A DNA stretch of 64,000 nucleotides. It comes from Macrocystis pyrifera (Eukaryota; Sar; Phaeophyceae; Laminariales; Laminariaceae). This document shows, one piece after another, positions 8,527 to 20,809 of the stretch; within the stretch, counting starts at the first letter, position 1; each line of letters starts with the position of its first letter. Location of the stretch: positions 930,001 through 994,000 of the forward strand of contig JASSKH010000025.1 of the NCBI GenBank assembly GCA_031763025.1, written 5' to 3'. The position numbers and the translations under genes are program-made. The notes under the pieces are model-generated. The model was not told the origin of the DNA. It saw only the letters and a list, made by a program, of their open reading frames with translations, and ran no database searches.

Positions 8527-11017
8527 GTGTGTGTGTGTGTTCTTCACCTTAAACCGTTCTTCTGCTCGTCGACATCCAGCAAGCCCAGTGTCCGTGCTGA
8601 TTCTTCATCCTAGAAAGATACGGGCTCTGTGGTCACAGACTACGACACAGAGATAACACACCGTAATGCATTAATAGCCTACGCAATACCATGCCTTCGC
8701 ACTAGGTGCGGCCGACACAACATACATACATACGCCAGCAACCAAAATACACCATAAAGAAAGAGAAGCAACGAAGAAACCAAACCGAAAAAGAACAAGA
8801 AAACGAAAAAGAAAAGGAGAAGAATCCCAAATAAATAAATAAAATTGGAAGCCAAAGCTCAGACACATACATACTTACCCCGAGCATGAGCCAAAAGGGA
8901 CGTGCAAGGGGAAATATACGAGAAGGAAAAAGGGGACTATGCATCCCGTTGAACACTTAACTAAGTAAAAAGAGCAATAGTGAGTGGGCCAAAATACGCT
9001 CGTCATCCACCCGCTATGTAGTACTTCTTTCATAAGGATAAGAGGGGGAAAAAAAATCAAAATACATACCGAACGGCCGCAGCAGTTGGCGGTATGAGTA
9101 GCAAAGAAAAGCCCAACCTATTAGTCGGCCTGGTACCTTGCTACCCTATCTGCGGTCTCTCTGCTACTCTCTTATACCGCGTTTTCCCTTCTACCCCTCC
9201 TGTTCCCCCCCCTGCCCCCATACACTTGTACGGTGTTCCTTCTACCCCTCCTGCTGTTACCCCTCTCCCCATTCCCTCTAACACTACCTGCAGCGGATGC
9301 ACGGCGCTGTCTACTCAGCTTTGCCTCAGTCTCGTGCCACCTGCCCATGAACTGTTCAGCTGCTTCGAGGATTCCCCGGTACCACTTTCCCGTCTGTTTT
9401 GCTGCAGTGGGCCACAGTGCGGTCCCAACTCCAAAGACTAAGGGGGAGTCGTCCGTTGATCCCTCGGTGGCTTTGAACACTCTAAGGTTCTCAGCAATGG
9501 CCCAAGGCCAAGTCTTGGGCTCCCCGCCTGGTTTCGGGCTCCCCCCACCAGCGATCGTCCCGAACATCAACCGACTGGGCAATCGCCCTCGTGTTGCCGC
9601 ACCGCAGCCCCCGCAAAGAAGAGTCGCCGTTTACGTATGGTCGTTTCGATACTTTGGCATCGTGTTATCCTGAGCGCCTTCGCATACGAGAGGGTGGGAG
9701 AGGGTGGTGTGGTCGGTGTGTAGTCGGCGCTGGAAACCAATGACTCGCAGAAGGACTTCGTGGTGGGCTGATCGAAGCTTGGCGAAGAGGTCCGCATTGA
9801 GGGTCCACGTCACGCAACCGTACAGCAAGGTCTCAATCACCTCGGCCTTCAGCATCCGGACTTTCAGACTAAGCGGTGCGTTCGTCCTATCGTACAGTTC
9901 CGGACCATACCGTTTGAGGCATGCCCGCATCAGACGGATTCGTCGCTCGATTTCGAAGGAGAGGTCAGCGTTCTCGTGGATAATGCCTGCTAGGTATAAA
10001 AACTGGGTCGTCTGTTTATACTTTTGGCCTGCAGCTTCGATCGCGAGCGGTGAGGTGGTAAACGTCTGATCCGGTGTTCGTAGGAGCATCGTCTCTGTCT
10101 TCTTCTCGGATACCGTGTGACCTACTGCTTCGAAGACAGTCACGATGACTGTCATCATTCTTGCAAGGCTTTCCGCCGACTTCGAGACTATTCCTGCGTC
10201 GTCTGCATACAACATGCCCCACACAGCCCTTTGCACGCATGCCAACGGTTCCTCTTTTCCGACAACCCTGTCCTCTTCGAGATGAACCAAATCCCTTACG
10301 ATGCATTCGTCTTTGCTGAGGCGTACCAGCACGATGTGTATCGCGGCGGCGAAGAACACGTTGAACAGTAACGGCGATAGTACGCAGCCTTGCCGCAGCC
10401 CCTGGGTTACATTGAACCAGTCCGAGTGTTCACCGTCATCCGCACGCACGCGAGCCCGCATGCCTTCGTGAAAATGGCGAATGATTGTGAGCATCTTGGT
10501 TGGTACACCAAGGCGTGTGAGTACCTCCCACAACAGTTCTCGGTCGACAGAGTCGTACGCTTTCTGCAAGTCGATGAAGCACATGTACAGGGGGATTTTC
10601 TTCTGCCGCCCGAGCTGCTGCAACCGGCGCACGACAAACAGCATATCGACTGTTGACCGTGCGGGGCGGAAGCCGCACTGTTCTTCAGGGAGTATATGCT
10701 CGGTCTCGCAGTAGCTGCTTAGACGGGACGCAACGATTTTCAGCAACACCTTGCCTGCGTGAGCAACAAGCGAAATACCTCTGTAGTTGTTGCAGTCAGT
10801 TCTATCCTTCTTTTTATGAAGGGTTTTTATGATCGCATCTTTGCGTTGCTGGGGGACTTCTCCCGTTACCCAAACGTTAACAAGGATACTGTGAAAATAC
10901 TGCACGAAAGCGGGGTGGTCAAGTTTCAGTACTTCGACCGGGAGACCATCTGGTCCACGGTCTCCCGGCTTTCCAGTTTGACATACCCTTCACTGCTTCC
11001 ATCATCTCGTCGCACCT
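8527..11017 (-). mobile_element. LINE (RTE-like), 5'-truncated, long copy
   Basis: Read on the minus strand, it starts near 11017 in the linker before the reverse transcriptase (reading ...NWKAG..., compare NWKAVGPGSLPAELL in the LINE at 20.8-24.1 kb). The reverse transcriptase follows at 10905-9631, then the C-terminal region (RLMFGTIAGG and KWYRG...EQFMGRWHETEAKLSRQRR, about 9690-9172), a T/C-rich 3' untranslated region, and an (AC)n tail ending at 8527. The endonuclease is absent. The reading frame shifts at least once between the reverse transcriptase and the C-terminal domain, because [22 protein letters not shown] continues in another frame at about 9680. Microsatellite tails and the short 3' region fit the RTE group. 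Confidence 0.9.
9631..10905 (-). CDS. LINE reverse transcriptase, 424-codon open frame
   Basis: A reverse transcriptase domain that would copy the element RNA at a nicked target. Motifs in order: NNYRGISL (residues 39-46), [10 protein letters not shown] (79-87), [12 protein letters not shown] (110-121, first catalytic Asp), [18 protein letters not shown] (168-185) and YADDAG (233-238, catalytic Asp pair). The thumb-like region [10 protein letters not shown] follows. The annotated Met is internal: the domain reads upstream to about 11017 without a start codon. The last ~25 codons are out of frame compared with the sister copies, so the C-terminus is an artefact of a frameshift. This is the longest intact enzyme frame in the window, but the element has lost its endonuclease. 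Confidence 0.9.
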   Translation of the reverse strand: MQYFHSILVNVWVTGEVPQQRKDAIIKTLHKKKDRTDCNNYRGISLVAHAGKVLLKIVASRLSSYCETEHILPEEQCGFRPARSTVDMLFVVRRLQQLGRQKKIPLYMCFIDLQKAYDSVDRELLWEVLTRLGVPTKMLTIIRHFHEGMRARVRADDGEHSDWFNVTQGLRQGCVLSPLLFNVFFAAAIHIVLVRLSKDECIVRDLVHLEEDRVVGKEEPLACVQRAVWGMLYADDAGIVSKSAESLARMMTVIVTVFEAVGHTVSEKKTETMLLRTPDQTFTTSPLAIEAAGQKYKQTTQFLYLAGIIHENADLSFEIERRIRLMRACLKRYGPELYDRTNAPLSLKVRMLKAEVIETLLYGCVTWTLNADLFAKLRSAHHEVLLRVIGFQRRLHTDHTTLSHPLVCEGAQDNTMPKYRNDHT

Positions 11018-11260
11018 AAGTACCTATTATTATTTACAGCTGTGGTGCGGCAACATAATAAATAAGTTTGTAGCCTGAATGCAGTACATAATTGACAGTA
11101 TTATATCATCCCCGGTATTGAAATTCTCGGGCTCCTAATCTTATTCAGCGTGCGGTACTGTTATTAATAATATCACAAGGTTGGTTTTAGTTATTTCTGA
11201 TGACAAAGGCCGAATACGTAATCTTGTCTGAAAAAAACATGGTTGGGTGCCAACGTTCTT
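11018..11260. other. No recognised feature
   Basis: AT-rich spacer between the 5' end of a minus-strand LINE and a palindromic MITE. Confidence 0.5.
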
Positions 11261-11347
11261 AACCCTTCTAGTACCGCAGTCCCATTTTGGGGACAAATTA
11301 CTCTGAATTAGACTGGTTTGTCCCCGTATCGGGACTGCGGTACTAAA
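11261..11347. mobile_element. Palindromic TTAA-flanked MITE, copy 2
   Basis: The left end TTAACCCTTCTAGTACCGCAG leads into a near-perfect hairpin: CCGCAGTCCC...GGGGACAAA on the left and TTTGTCCCC...GGGACTGCGG on the right, ending in TACTAAAG. Both arms extend to AGTACC/GGTACT. This is the best preserved of the three copies. It sits about 125 bp upstream of the truncated 5' end of the LINE at 11474. Confidence 0.7.
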
Positions 11348-11473
11348 GAACAATTCCATCACCCGACGATTCGACCAAACAATCAAAACATGGAAACAAA
11401 AAAAAGGGACGAGCATCCAACCCAAAACGGTGATGTGCATATCACGTATCACGCATATATGTACCTGGTAGAT

Positions 11474-12313
11474 GAGGAAATTCCCCTGTACGTCTACGTT
11501 GTCGATTTGCAGAAAGCGCACGACTCTGTCGACCAAGAGCTTCTATGGAAGGTACTCACACGCTTTGGCGTACCAACCAAGATACTGACAATTTTCCGTA
11601 ATTTCCAGGAAGGCATGCGGGCTCGCGTGCGTACAGATGACGGCGAGCACTCGGAATTGTTTGATGTCACGCAGGGACTGCATCAAGGCTGCGTGCTATC
11701 ACCGTTACTATTGAACGTGTTCTTCGCTGCTGCGCTACACGTCGTACTATTAGTAGTACGCTTTAGCCAAGACGAAGCCATCGTAAGGGAATTGGTTCAA
11801 CTCGGTGATGCTGGAGTAGTCGGAACAGAGGAGCAAGAGCCGTTGGTGTGCGTGCGAAGAGCTGTATGGGGCATGTTGTACGCCGATGACGCAGGAATTG
11901 TCTCGAAGTCAGCTGAGGGGCTCGCGAAAATGATGACAGTCATCGTGACTGTCTTCGAAGAAGCAGGCCGCACGATATCGGAAATGAAGACAGAGACAAT
12001 GCTCCCACGGAGACCAGACCACACAACCCTCGCACCAACGCTCGTCATCGAAGCAGCAGGCCAGAGGTATAAACAGACGGCCCGGTTCTTACACCTTCGC
12101 GGCATTATCCACGAAAACGCTGACCTCTCACTCGAAATCAACCGACGGATCCGTCTCATGCGGGCATGCCTCAACCCATTCGGCCCAGAGCTGTATGATA
12201 GGACGACCGCCCCCCTTAGCTTGAAAGTCCCAATGCTGAAGGCCGAGGTGATTGAGACCCTGCAGCACAGGTGTGTGACGTGGACCGTCATACAGAGCGG
12301 AACACATTGCTAA
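11474..12313 (+). pseudogene. LINE reverse transcriptase fragment
   Basis: The open frame formally begins at 11318, but residues upstream of about 11474 come from the adjoining MITE and unique DNA. Homologous sequence begins at EEIPLYVYV. Visible motifs are [10 protein letters not shown] (His in place of the usual Tyr), [35 protein letters not shown], and the thumb segment ending VTWTV, after which the frame shifts. The palm catalytic Asp residues are present, but the fingers domain is missing, so it cannot be active. Confidence 0.85.
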
Positions 12314-13770
12314 CTTCGAACGGCTCAAAACCAAGTCATTTTGCCAGTCATTGGCTTCCAGCGCAGCACTTCGTACTGACCACTCCACCCTCTCGTACGC
12401 GAAGGCCCTCGAGATGACACGTTGCGAGAGCAACGAAACGACCATCCGTAAACGGCTGCTCTTCTTTGCGGGGGCCGTGGCACGACTAATCAAGGAGCGA
12501 TTACTCAGTAGGGTATTGTTCTGGACGATGGCTAGTGGGGAGAACACGAGACCTGGCGGGCAGTGTAAGACTTGGCATTGACGCATAGTCAAAGACCGTA
12601 GTTAGGGAGTTCCGAGCCACCGAAGGGTCAACGGAAAATGCCCCCTTTGTGTTTAGAGTTGAGACCGCACTGTGGCCCACTACAGCAAAAAAGGCGGGGA
12701 AGTGGTAACGGGGGATCCTCGAAGCAGCCGAACGGTTCATGGTGAAGTGGCACGAGGCTGAGGTTGAGCTGAGTACGCAGCGCCGCGCATTCGCCGTGGG
12801 TTGTGTCCACGGGAATGGGGGGAGGGGAGGTAACAAGAAGAGGAGTGAAAGGAAACCCGACCAAGGGAATGCCGGGAGGGGGGGGAGCAGTACGAGTAGA
12901 AGGGAACCCGCGGTAGACGAACGTAAGAAGGAGACGGCAGACAGGGTAGCAAGTCACCAGGCCGACAAGGATTAGAACATGCCTATGCTAATCCTGCCGC
13001 CAACTGGTGCAGTTTGTACGAACGTGGTCTTCCTTGGTCTTTTTTTTCGTCTTGATCCTCTGTGATGTTCATTGTTTTTCCTTCTCTTGCTTTCTTATAT
13101 TGATACGCAGTATTGAAGGAGTCGTGTGGCGTGGGTGGACGACGAGTCTGCTTTGTTTGTTTTGTATTGTCTGACGCCGAGGGGGGGGGCACAGTTGACG
13201 AACTCAGGACGGAGACGGCAGTCAGGGTAGCAAGGTTCCAAGCGTAACTGTAGAGAGAACCTGGCTATGGTACTCATACCAGAAACTGCTGCCGATACCT
13301 GGAGGGTACTCTGTGCTTCGGTTTGCCTGTTATTTTCCCTTGGTTCTTAGTTTTACTCTGTTTATAAGTAAAGTGTTTTTTTTTTCTTTCTTTCTTTCTT
13401 TCTTCAGGGCGATTTTTTTCAAGTGTCTGCCGCATCCCCTGCGGGGAGGCATGGCAGTTTGTTGTTTTCATTCCTTTTTTCATTTCTCTCTTCCGATTTA
13501 TTTTCTTTGTTTTCTTTGTTTTCTTTTTTCTTTGTTTTCGTTCGTTTTCTCTCTTTCATATAATATGTATGCCGTGCCTGTCATATTCAGTAGGATGACA
13601 TAGACTTGCATTGTTTGTCTACTGTGCTTATTAATAGTTCATACGTAACAATGCAGTATATCTTTGGCGTAGTTTTGTGACCACAAAACTTGTATCTCTT
13701 TAGGATTGAAGAATCGGCACGGAGACTGGTTGACAATGTGCTGTCCACGGGTAGAAAGAACACACACACA
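11474..13770 (+). mobile_element. LINE (RTE-like), 5'-truncated, long copy
   Basis: The element starts inside the reverse transcriptase at [20 protein letters not shown] and continues through the YADD box (11878-11889). A degraded C-terminal region follows (LSYAKALEMTRCESNETTIR, about 12390-12450; matches to RW/KWHEAEVELSTQRR at 12745-12790). The 3' untranslated region holds the T/C tract and CAAGTGTCTGCCGCATCCCC (13420-13450), and the conserved tail ends in GTAGAAAGAACACACACACA. It converges on nothing recognisable downstream. Confidence 0.9.
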
Positions 13771-16433
13771 TGTATGATACGCATATGTATCATACGTACG
13801 GATATTTTAATTACTTACTTGACTGGTGTGCAGTCTCGTAATAATAAACTTATTCTCCTTATTTCTCGTATCAGTCAATTTTCGGGAATATATTCATTCG
13901 TAGTGGGCACGGCCTACTTGCGCAATGGAGGTGCGGCTTTGGTTCTTAGGTCCGAGGTACCCCAATGACGTGCAACAAGAAGTCAATCGATGCACTACTA
14001 TCAGGTACTATCCCACCCCTAATGTTGCCGTTTTTCTACCTTTTCTCCTCTTGTTGACGTCTTCCTACACTTTAGACTTCTTACTGGTTTTGACGCATTA
14101 GTTCGGCAGACATTCCTCAGATGGAGTAGTCAAATGATACGTGGAAAGCCATGCTAGAAGCCCAAATAAATCGGAATTATGTGCAGGAATTATGCATACT
14201 TTATTCAAGTAATTCTACTGTGGCTTGCGGCATTGTTTCGTTGTGTGGATATATTTTTTTCTCTGATCGATATTTTTGTGGTCGATAAGCACATATTGCC
14301 AGCCTATCACAGCAGCCACTTACTGTAGATGTACTCTGTATCTCAATTCAGGTGGTAAACCTGTGACCAAGTGGAAGTCGTTTCCAATGTACTAGAAGAA
14401 ACGGCTGTTTTCGTGAAAACTGTTGAAGACAGCAACAGCAACAACAACATTGCAGAATAATCAACTACAACAAAAACAGGTAAGTACTACTTGTTGTTCT
14501 TACATTAATTCTCAAATCAACGAGTCCGTGGTCGCACGAAGGTGCTTGAGCCCTGGGGAGTTCCGAAAAACCATTTCAAACAAAATTCGGCTGGGAAGCG
14601 CGACGCTTCGCACCTCAAAATACACGATAGGAAGTAGGCGCACACGAAGTGAAATCAACGTGCAAACTGAACTAACATGGCCGCGGGTATCCACTCAACA
14701 ACAGCATAGAGTTCCTCCCATCTCCACAACTAACCAGCTCGTGGCTACTGCCTACAGCGTTTTGTGCCTGGGGTTCTGCCCGCACCGTGCGGAACGCACG
14801 GACACGCCTGCTGTCTGGGGTGCTGTCTGAGTGACGCCTCGCAGACATGTAGTGAAAAAAACTATCAAACCGAAAACAACCAACCGAATGCCTCCTATCA
14901 GCGAAATAGACTGTGTCGAAGTTTGGCCTGTGGCGGCTCCTGCCTCCGCTCACGGTTATCTTGTTTGAGGATTGCTGCTCTACCGCTGCTGCCGAAGAAA
15001 GACGTGTGAATCGTGCGTGTTCGTGCCCGACCGACCACCTACGACGCATCTCTACTGCCACGAGTAAGCCTCGCGGCCACACGCAGCAGCGATTTATTTA
15101 CGAACCCATGCTGGCGCCCTCCCCCCCCTTGTTGATATACCGTGGGGAACGCGCATGATAACCCAACTCCTCCATACTCTTTTCACTTGGCACACACGGA
15201 CATGCTGCATGAACGGAATGTACATTTGGCTACGTCTGCCTGTCCAAATCATAAGGTGCATCAACCCGCTCCCACCCCGGTCCGGCGGGATCCCATTGTC
15301 ACGACCCTCCTGGGCCGTTCCGTTTGCTACCCAGCTAGCGTCCTGCCCCGTGACGATGCACGTCCATCTACCGCCGGACTGCAACCCCTCTGGTACAGCT
15401 CCCCCCCTTTCGACGAGTTCGTTGCGGCTCCAATCCTGAGGGAGTGCGTAGCGTGTTCCTCCGTGCACACGCTCCCGCCAACGCAACTACTCGTCACTGG
15501 GTTGTCGGCCGTTGAAGCGGAGTCCACATAGTGCATCCGCCGCTGCAGACGCAGCACGTCACACCCCTCGCCTAGTTCGTAGTTGCTGACCAGCGAGCTA
15601 AGAACGTTTTCAAGCAGAGTCAGAGCTACAAGAGTAAAGGCGTGATACAGATTTGTTCGAGTTCCCACCCACCCGCCCTTGAGGGTGAGTCTGACCTCAC
15701 AGCCAGATCAGGGACGAGGCTCAAATAGGTGGTGCTGTGTCCTCTACAGGTGGTATGGGTCATTGAACGCAGCAGTACAGTATGACTACAGCAGCATCAC
15801 AAAATATAAGCACAGTAGTGCTGCTCGTATGATAAGATTATGGAGTCTGGAGTCGCACTCGATTACATAAAGAAAACGGGAATATATAGAACAGACAAAG
15901 ACTGATCAAAGAATGAAACGAAAATCAACCCGAGACAACAGACAGGTTCGGTGTGCCACGAGCATTAGGCACCATCGAGCGACGAACGACGTATTCAAGC
16001 CGAGCCACGAGCCTCTAAGTTGGAGTCGACTTGGCGTTTTGCAAATTTGCCGGGTGTGGGCAGCTCGGTGTGGGATATGTGTGAAAAAATTAACAACAAT
16101 CTTGTGTCTGGGAACCGGCATGCATAGACCTACAGCAATGTTGCTGCTACTGTGTAGAGTTCGTAGGAAACGGTGGCTGTCTGCATCTTGAGTACGTACA
16201 CGCAACTCAGCAGTATGCAGTAGGGACTCCAGCACCCTTCATATCTACGACACTGGGTGCGCTCAGCATGAACAGCGGCTGTGCTGCTCTAGTCCTGGCG
16301 TGTGGATAACACCCCCAACGTAAGAACGCGCCATTGTCGCCCTGCTCTGCTGCTGTGCTGACTGCTGCGATTGCAGCATACCGAAGGTCAACCAAATTTA
16401 CTTTCCTAAGAATGTTCCGCAGCATGTGATACT
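13771..16433. other. No recognised gene
   Basis: Several open frames of 80-136 codons lie on both strands (for example 14423-14830 plus, 14672-15082 minus, 15094-15486 minus). They overlap one another and show no domain, signal peptide or consistent splice structure that I recognise. A short CAA-rich patch occurs at 14435-14475. Confidence 0.45.
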
Positions 16434-16978
16434 TCAGGGTACAGCGCTCAGACTCTGAAAAAGACCTGAGCTCGTTAGATCTCTGAGGCCGGCTCACCTG
16501 TTATTTGAGAGTTCGGGGAAGCGCCTTGGTGCAGTAATGATTGGGTCACGCAGAACGTGGATCGATGCAATGCGGAAGATGCAAGCAGCCAGAGTGAACA
16601 AACAATGAAGCACCACAGACATGATGACGGGCGCGACGGGGACGGCAGGGCGTCGATAGGACAGGTATCACCTGTGACTTGGCTTTGACTTTCTGTCTTC
16701 ACTTGGTGATGTTTAGTAAGCACCGGGTGGTCCCGGAATCTCGTTACTGGCTCTGTATCCGAGACCGAAGGCGTTCCTACACCGGGGATCCTCCCTGCCC
16801 CTATAAGCTCCGTCCAGAAGATGCTCACTAAAGCGTGCCCTCTGCCTATCGAATAGACCCGACACGTGACCCTGATCAGGACAGTTGTCTCGCGCCGTAT
16901 TATCGTCCTATAGCGCTGGTCACGACAGTCGCGGCTCTATGAACCTCCCTCCCTGGCCCCACTCGCTGTACCACCCCC
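16434..16978 (+). repeat. ~550-bp direct repeat, copy A (possible solo LTR)
   Basis: This aligns over its whole length with 25588-26140 at high identity by eye, in the same orientation. Shared blocks include TCGTTAGATCTCTGAGGCCG, CAGAACGTGGATCGATGCAA, GGGATCCTCCCTGCCCCTAT and CTATCGAATAGACCC. It begins TGATAC and ends TGTACCA, with a TATA-like CTATAAG about two thirds along. TG...CA-type ends and a TATA motif suggest an old LTR, but no primer-binding site, polypurine tract or coding remnant was recognised next to it. The assignment is tentative. Confidence 0.55.
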
Positions 16979-17156
16979 GTGTCCGACGCATAACCATCGT
17001 CGGCACAAAGCCGGCACCCCGGTATTAGCCCGGCGACAGCGTGTGCGCTTTCCTCTTCCGACACCCCCCCAGCCCGGCGCATATGAGCGACGGTGCCCAG
17101 TGGGCATTACGATCATGGACTGCTGCAGCGTGTGCACCTTCAACCTCCGCACCTCG

Positions 17157-17480
17157 CCGTCGGCTCGATGTTGCAGCTCCTCTCCTTTCCTTAGTGCTGC
17201 CCTCAGACGGAGGTAGGAAGAGCGGCGGTCCTGACCTTCGTCCAGACGTTCTTTAGCACTCCTCTTCCATCCATCGCCGTCGGCCCGATGTTGCAGCGGC
17301 CTTCCATTCCGCGGTGTTGCCCTTGGTCGGTGGTAAGAAGAACGGCGGTCCTGACCTTAGTCCAGACGTTCTTCAGCTTTCCACCTCTGTCCGTCGCCGT
17401 CGACCCGATGTTGCAGCGCCTCTTGTTCCCGCGGTGCTGACCTTGCACGGTATTGAGAAGAGCGGCGGACCTGACCCTCG
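17157..17480 (+). repeat. Tandem array, ~120-bp unit, about 2.7 copies
   Basis: The unit begins GCCGTCGNCCCGATGTTGCAG and contains GGTAAGAAGAGCGGCGGTCC and TGACCTTCGTCCAGACGTTC. Units start near 17157, 17277 and 17397. An open minus-strand frame (17203-17514) mirrors the repeat with a repeated VWTKVRTA segment. Because 120 is a multiple of three this frame survives by chance, and I do not call it a gene. Confidence 0.75.
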
Positions 17481-18411
17481 TACATTCTTTGCCACTTGCA
17501 ACTGCCAGCGCCACAGCTGTCTAACACGCTCGGAGCATGTACTCATCTGCGAAACAATATGTTTTCTTCCTGTCTCACCTGCGTCTGAGGTGGGGGTTCC
17601 TCTCGAAGGCCTACGTCTGTACTTTGACAATAACCAACACGTTTCACCTTTCGGCTAGACATAGATTCTACTGAAAGGTACCATCGTCCTACCCCACCAC
17701 CTCACCTTTAACTGAGACTTCAGATGATTCTTACAGTGCTTCGTCGTATGACTAAACGTGCCCACACTACCTAGACACTGCGGTGACTGTCCACTTTGCC
17801 CCTCTCTATAAATTTGGGCGCTGACTGTCAAACCTGTTATAGCTGTTCACTGATGAGTATTCCAATATACTAACACACTTGACTGTGTCGATGTGGCATA
17901 ACGTCACGTACCTTTGCCACGATTCAACGTGCGCAGTGGACTATGTTGATGCTGCCACCATTCACTTACCTTCGCCCTACGTTTCTCACTGTGCCTTCCT
18001 TCAACAAACGTTTCTGCGAAAATTGGAATGCATGTGCCACATTGAAGTTTGTCCAGATGTCTCTAGTCGCTTGGTATGAATACCACGTTTAGATATACTG
18101 AGAAAATAAAAAGCAACAGCTGTGAGAGATCGAGGATTTCGTCGAAACTCGTCTTCGCCAACTTCCACGCTAGTCCTTTGCAAGCTGTGTGTGATTCTTC
18201 GGTCGCGCGTACTACCCGTTCTATATTATATAGGCCGTTCTGTTGGTGATGATGTCAAACTTTTCTGATTTGAGAGTAGATGTTCCTGGCGAATGTGGAG
18301 GTCGTTTTTTTGTATAGGTTCATCACGGGCTGTAGGAAGTTCATCATGAGTTATCTTTCTACTCCGGCCTCCTCCTATCGTCCAGAATTCTACTTCGTGT
18401 ACTTCGCGTGC
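17481..18411. other. No recognised feature
   Basis: Only short overlapping open frames occur here. I see no repeat match elsewhere in the window. Confidence 0.5.
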
Positions 18412-18840
18412 TTCGCACAAAGTTATTACCTGATCCGACTAGGTCATTGGAAGGTACTGATGTTAGCGTACTTCGCGTGCGTCGACTTACTAACACTAGC
18501 CGAAGGTTTTATCCGAGTGACTTAAGTCGTTTCAAGGTATTGACGTTTACGCCACATCGACTTACTGGCACTAGCCAAGGTAAATATTTAATTCCGAGTA
18601 AGTAAGTGTGCTTCGCACTAGGTTATTGCCTGATCCGAGTACGTCATTTGAAGATACTGACATTAACATACTTCGCTTGCTTCGACTCACTGGTACTAGC
18701 CAGAGATATTATTCGGTTTCGAGTGACATACGTCGTTTCAAGGTACTGACGTTTACGCCAATTCGACTTACCGGCACGAGCCAAGGTTAATATTTGATTC
18801 CGAGTAAGTAAGTCGTTAGAAGGTACTGTCGTTACGCCAC
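18412..18840 (+). repeat. Tandem array, ~97-bp subunits in ~198-bp pairs
   Basis: Two ~198-bp units (starting near 18412 and 18618) each hold two related subunits. Recurrent blocks are TTTCAAGGTACTGACGTTTA, CGACTTACTGGCACTAGCC and ATTCCGAGTAAGTAAGT. This is a higher-order tandem repeat without coding potential. Confidence 0.75.
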
Positions 18841-20809
18841 CCCCCCAGCACGGACACTGTCCACTCGTGCGATTGTTTCGTGTTAAACTTAATCATGCGT
18901 CTTGAAACGGCATTCGTCCACAACCACTTCCAAATAGTACCCCTCGTATAACGGTTTTTGTGGAAGTAGTTGCAGCAAGGTGGAGACAAACGCACCCCCA
19001 GAACGGAAACTGCCTACCGCCTACTGGCAATCCAATCACCCCTGTCGATTCGTTCCTTCAACACTCGGCCAGTATACTTGGAGCGAAAAATAGTATCCTG
19101 TTAGGTTGCGCAGATCATACCAAAGCTCGTCACGTTCCATCTCGGTTTAGCGTCTCACAATTGTGTACCCGTGCGTGGTGTGGCGACTTGCACATGCACT
19201 CGTTCCTTCCTACATGTGGATATTCAAACGTTACGATACCTGGTGTACGCCTTCTCATGTACCTCCTGTGCACCTGACGTCGAGTACCTGTATATTGACT
19301 GAATCTGTGTGAACAATCCCAAGCCTAGGTATTATCACGACAACGTATAGCATAACACTGATGGTCTGTATCCCACTGATGTTGGGTTATGGAGCCTGGT
19401 CAGTCGTAATAGATGCTTGGCCGTATCCAGCTATACCCTTCTCGTAGCAGGAGTTCTGTATCGACTTGCCTCTTATTCGACTGTCACTGTTATTGTGCCA
19501 TCGTTGCTATCAGAGATAGTCACCTGGAGAGCAGCAGCATGATCCCAACATGATTCTCGGCATTCGGTGCCATGCAATTTAGTGTCTCTTCGAGCATTCC
19601 TCTCTGATCAGGCGGATCATCCGCTACTCGGATACGGACAGATAAAGCCGGGATGTGTGGTACGCCCAACACGTACACACTCGCGTTCGCAAACTCACGC
19701 GCCGCTAGAGTTTTGTTTTTGACGTTCAGGCAACCTCTAGTTTGGGCATTGGGCACATGTGGCCTTCAGAACCGCCATTCCATTGGGCGGACGAAGCACT
19801 TGGAATTAAGGTCAAACCTAGGTACATGTACAGCAGAGCGTACTCAAAAGGCTAAGATGCCCAGTTGACATGGAGAACGGTGTTAGATACTTGAAACAGC
19901 GTAAAAATCGGTTGACGTGCCGTTCACCGCGTTAGTTAGTAAGGCGGTGAATGAGTTTGCGTCCTGGGGAGGGTTCTGGCTACCGGAAAATGCCAGGTTT
20001 TCTCCGCTCAGTTTGGTTGGCATAGTCTTTCTCGAATCCATCGCTTAGGATGCATGTATCAGTTCTGCGAGAGCAGTCGCAATTCCTCAGTAACTCATCA
20101 TGATCGGAGCCCGCTCCGGGGTCCCTTCGGCACGACATAAGGGACAACTATCGTAAGGCCCAAGGATCGAAGGAGATCTTGCCGTACGACCTACAGTATT
20201 TCCCACATATAGAGACATCCTCCAGGTTGTTGCCTCAACTTTAGATCGTCCTTTGTACCCAGCTTCATCCAGCTTCATCAGTACACGCCAGCTTCGTCAG
20301 TATACCCCGTGCGAATACAATTTATACAGACGGTGCTGTGTACGCGCTGTTTCAACGAGTCAAGCATGATGACTGGTCACGGTGACAAGAGAGATAGGCT
20401 CAAGGGTCCCTCGGGATCTTGCCCTACAGTTTTAGTACTATGGATGTATGGTATACGTCCTCTATATACATATATATACATATGTAAAAAGCAAACTGCG
20501 AGCCACGCCCCCTGCACGCTTGTGGTGTGGTATCAACGAACCCCCGTATATCGATAAATCAACCGAGTTCGGGAAATAAACAAGTAAAAAGAACTTCAGG
20601 TACAGCGTACAGCAGCAGTATGGTTCGTGTATTTCTTCCAAATTACATGTACTACTCTTTTAATAATAATATTAATCCTGTACGGCAATGCAGGTCGTCA
20701 GTACTATCCCTTTATCTTTTAAGCATCGTGCCTATAAGTGTAAAGACTACTGATAGCATAGTAAAGACGGAGATACGGCTGTTCTGTGTAATTCCTGCGT
20801 TGAGGCGCC
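18841..20809. other. No recognised gene; short AT microsatellite
   Basis: A 105-codon plus frame (18960-19277) and shorter ones carry no known motif. A small minus frame at 20087-20278 has a CPLC pair but nothing else supports it. A TATATACATA run sits at 20460-20485. Confidence 0.45.
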
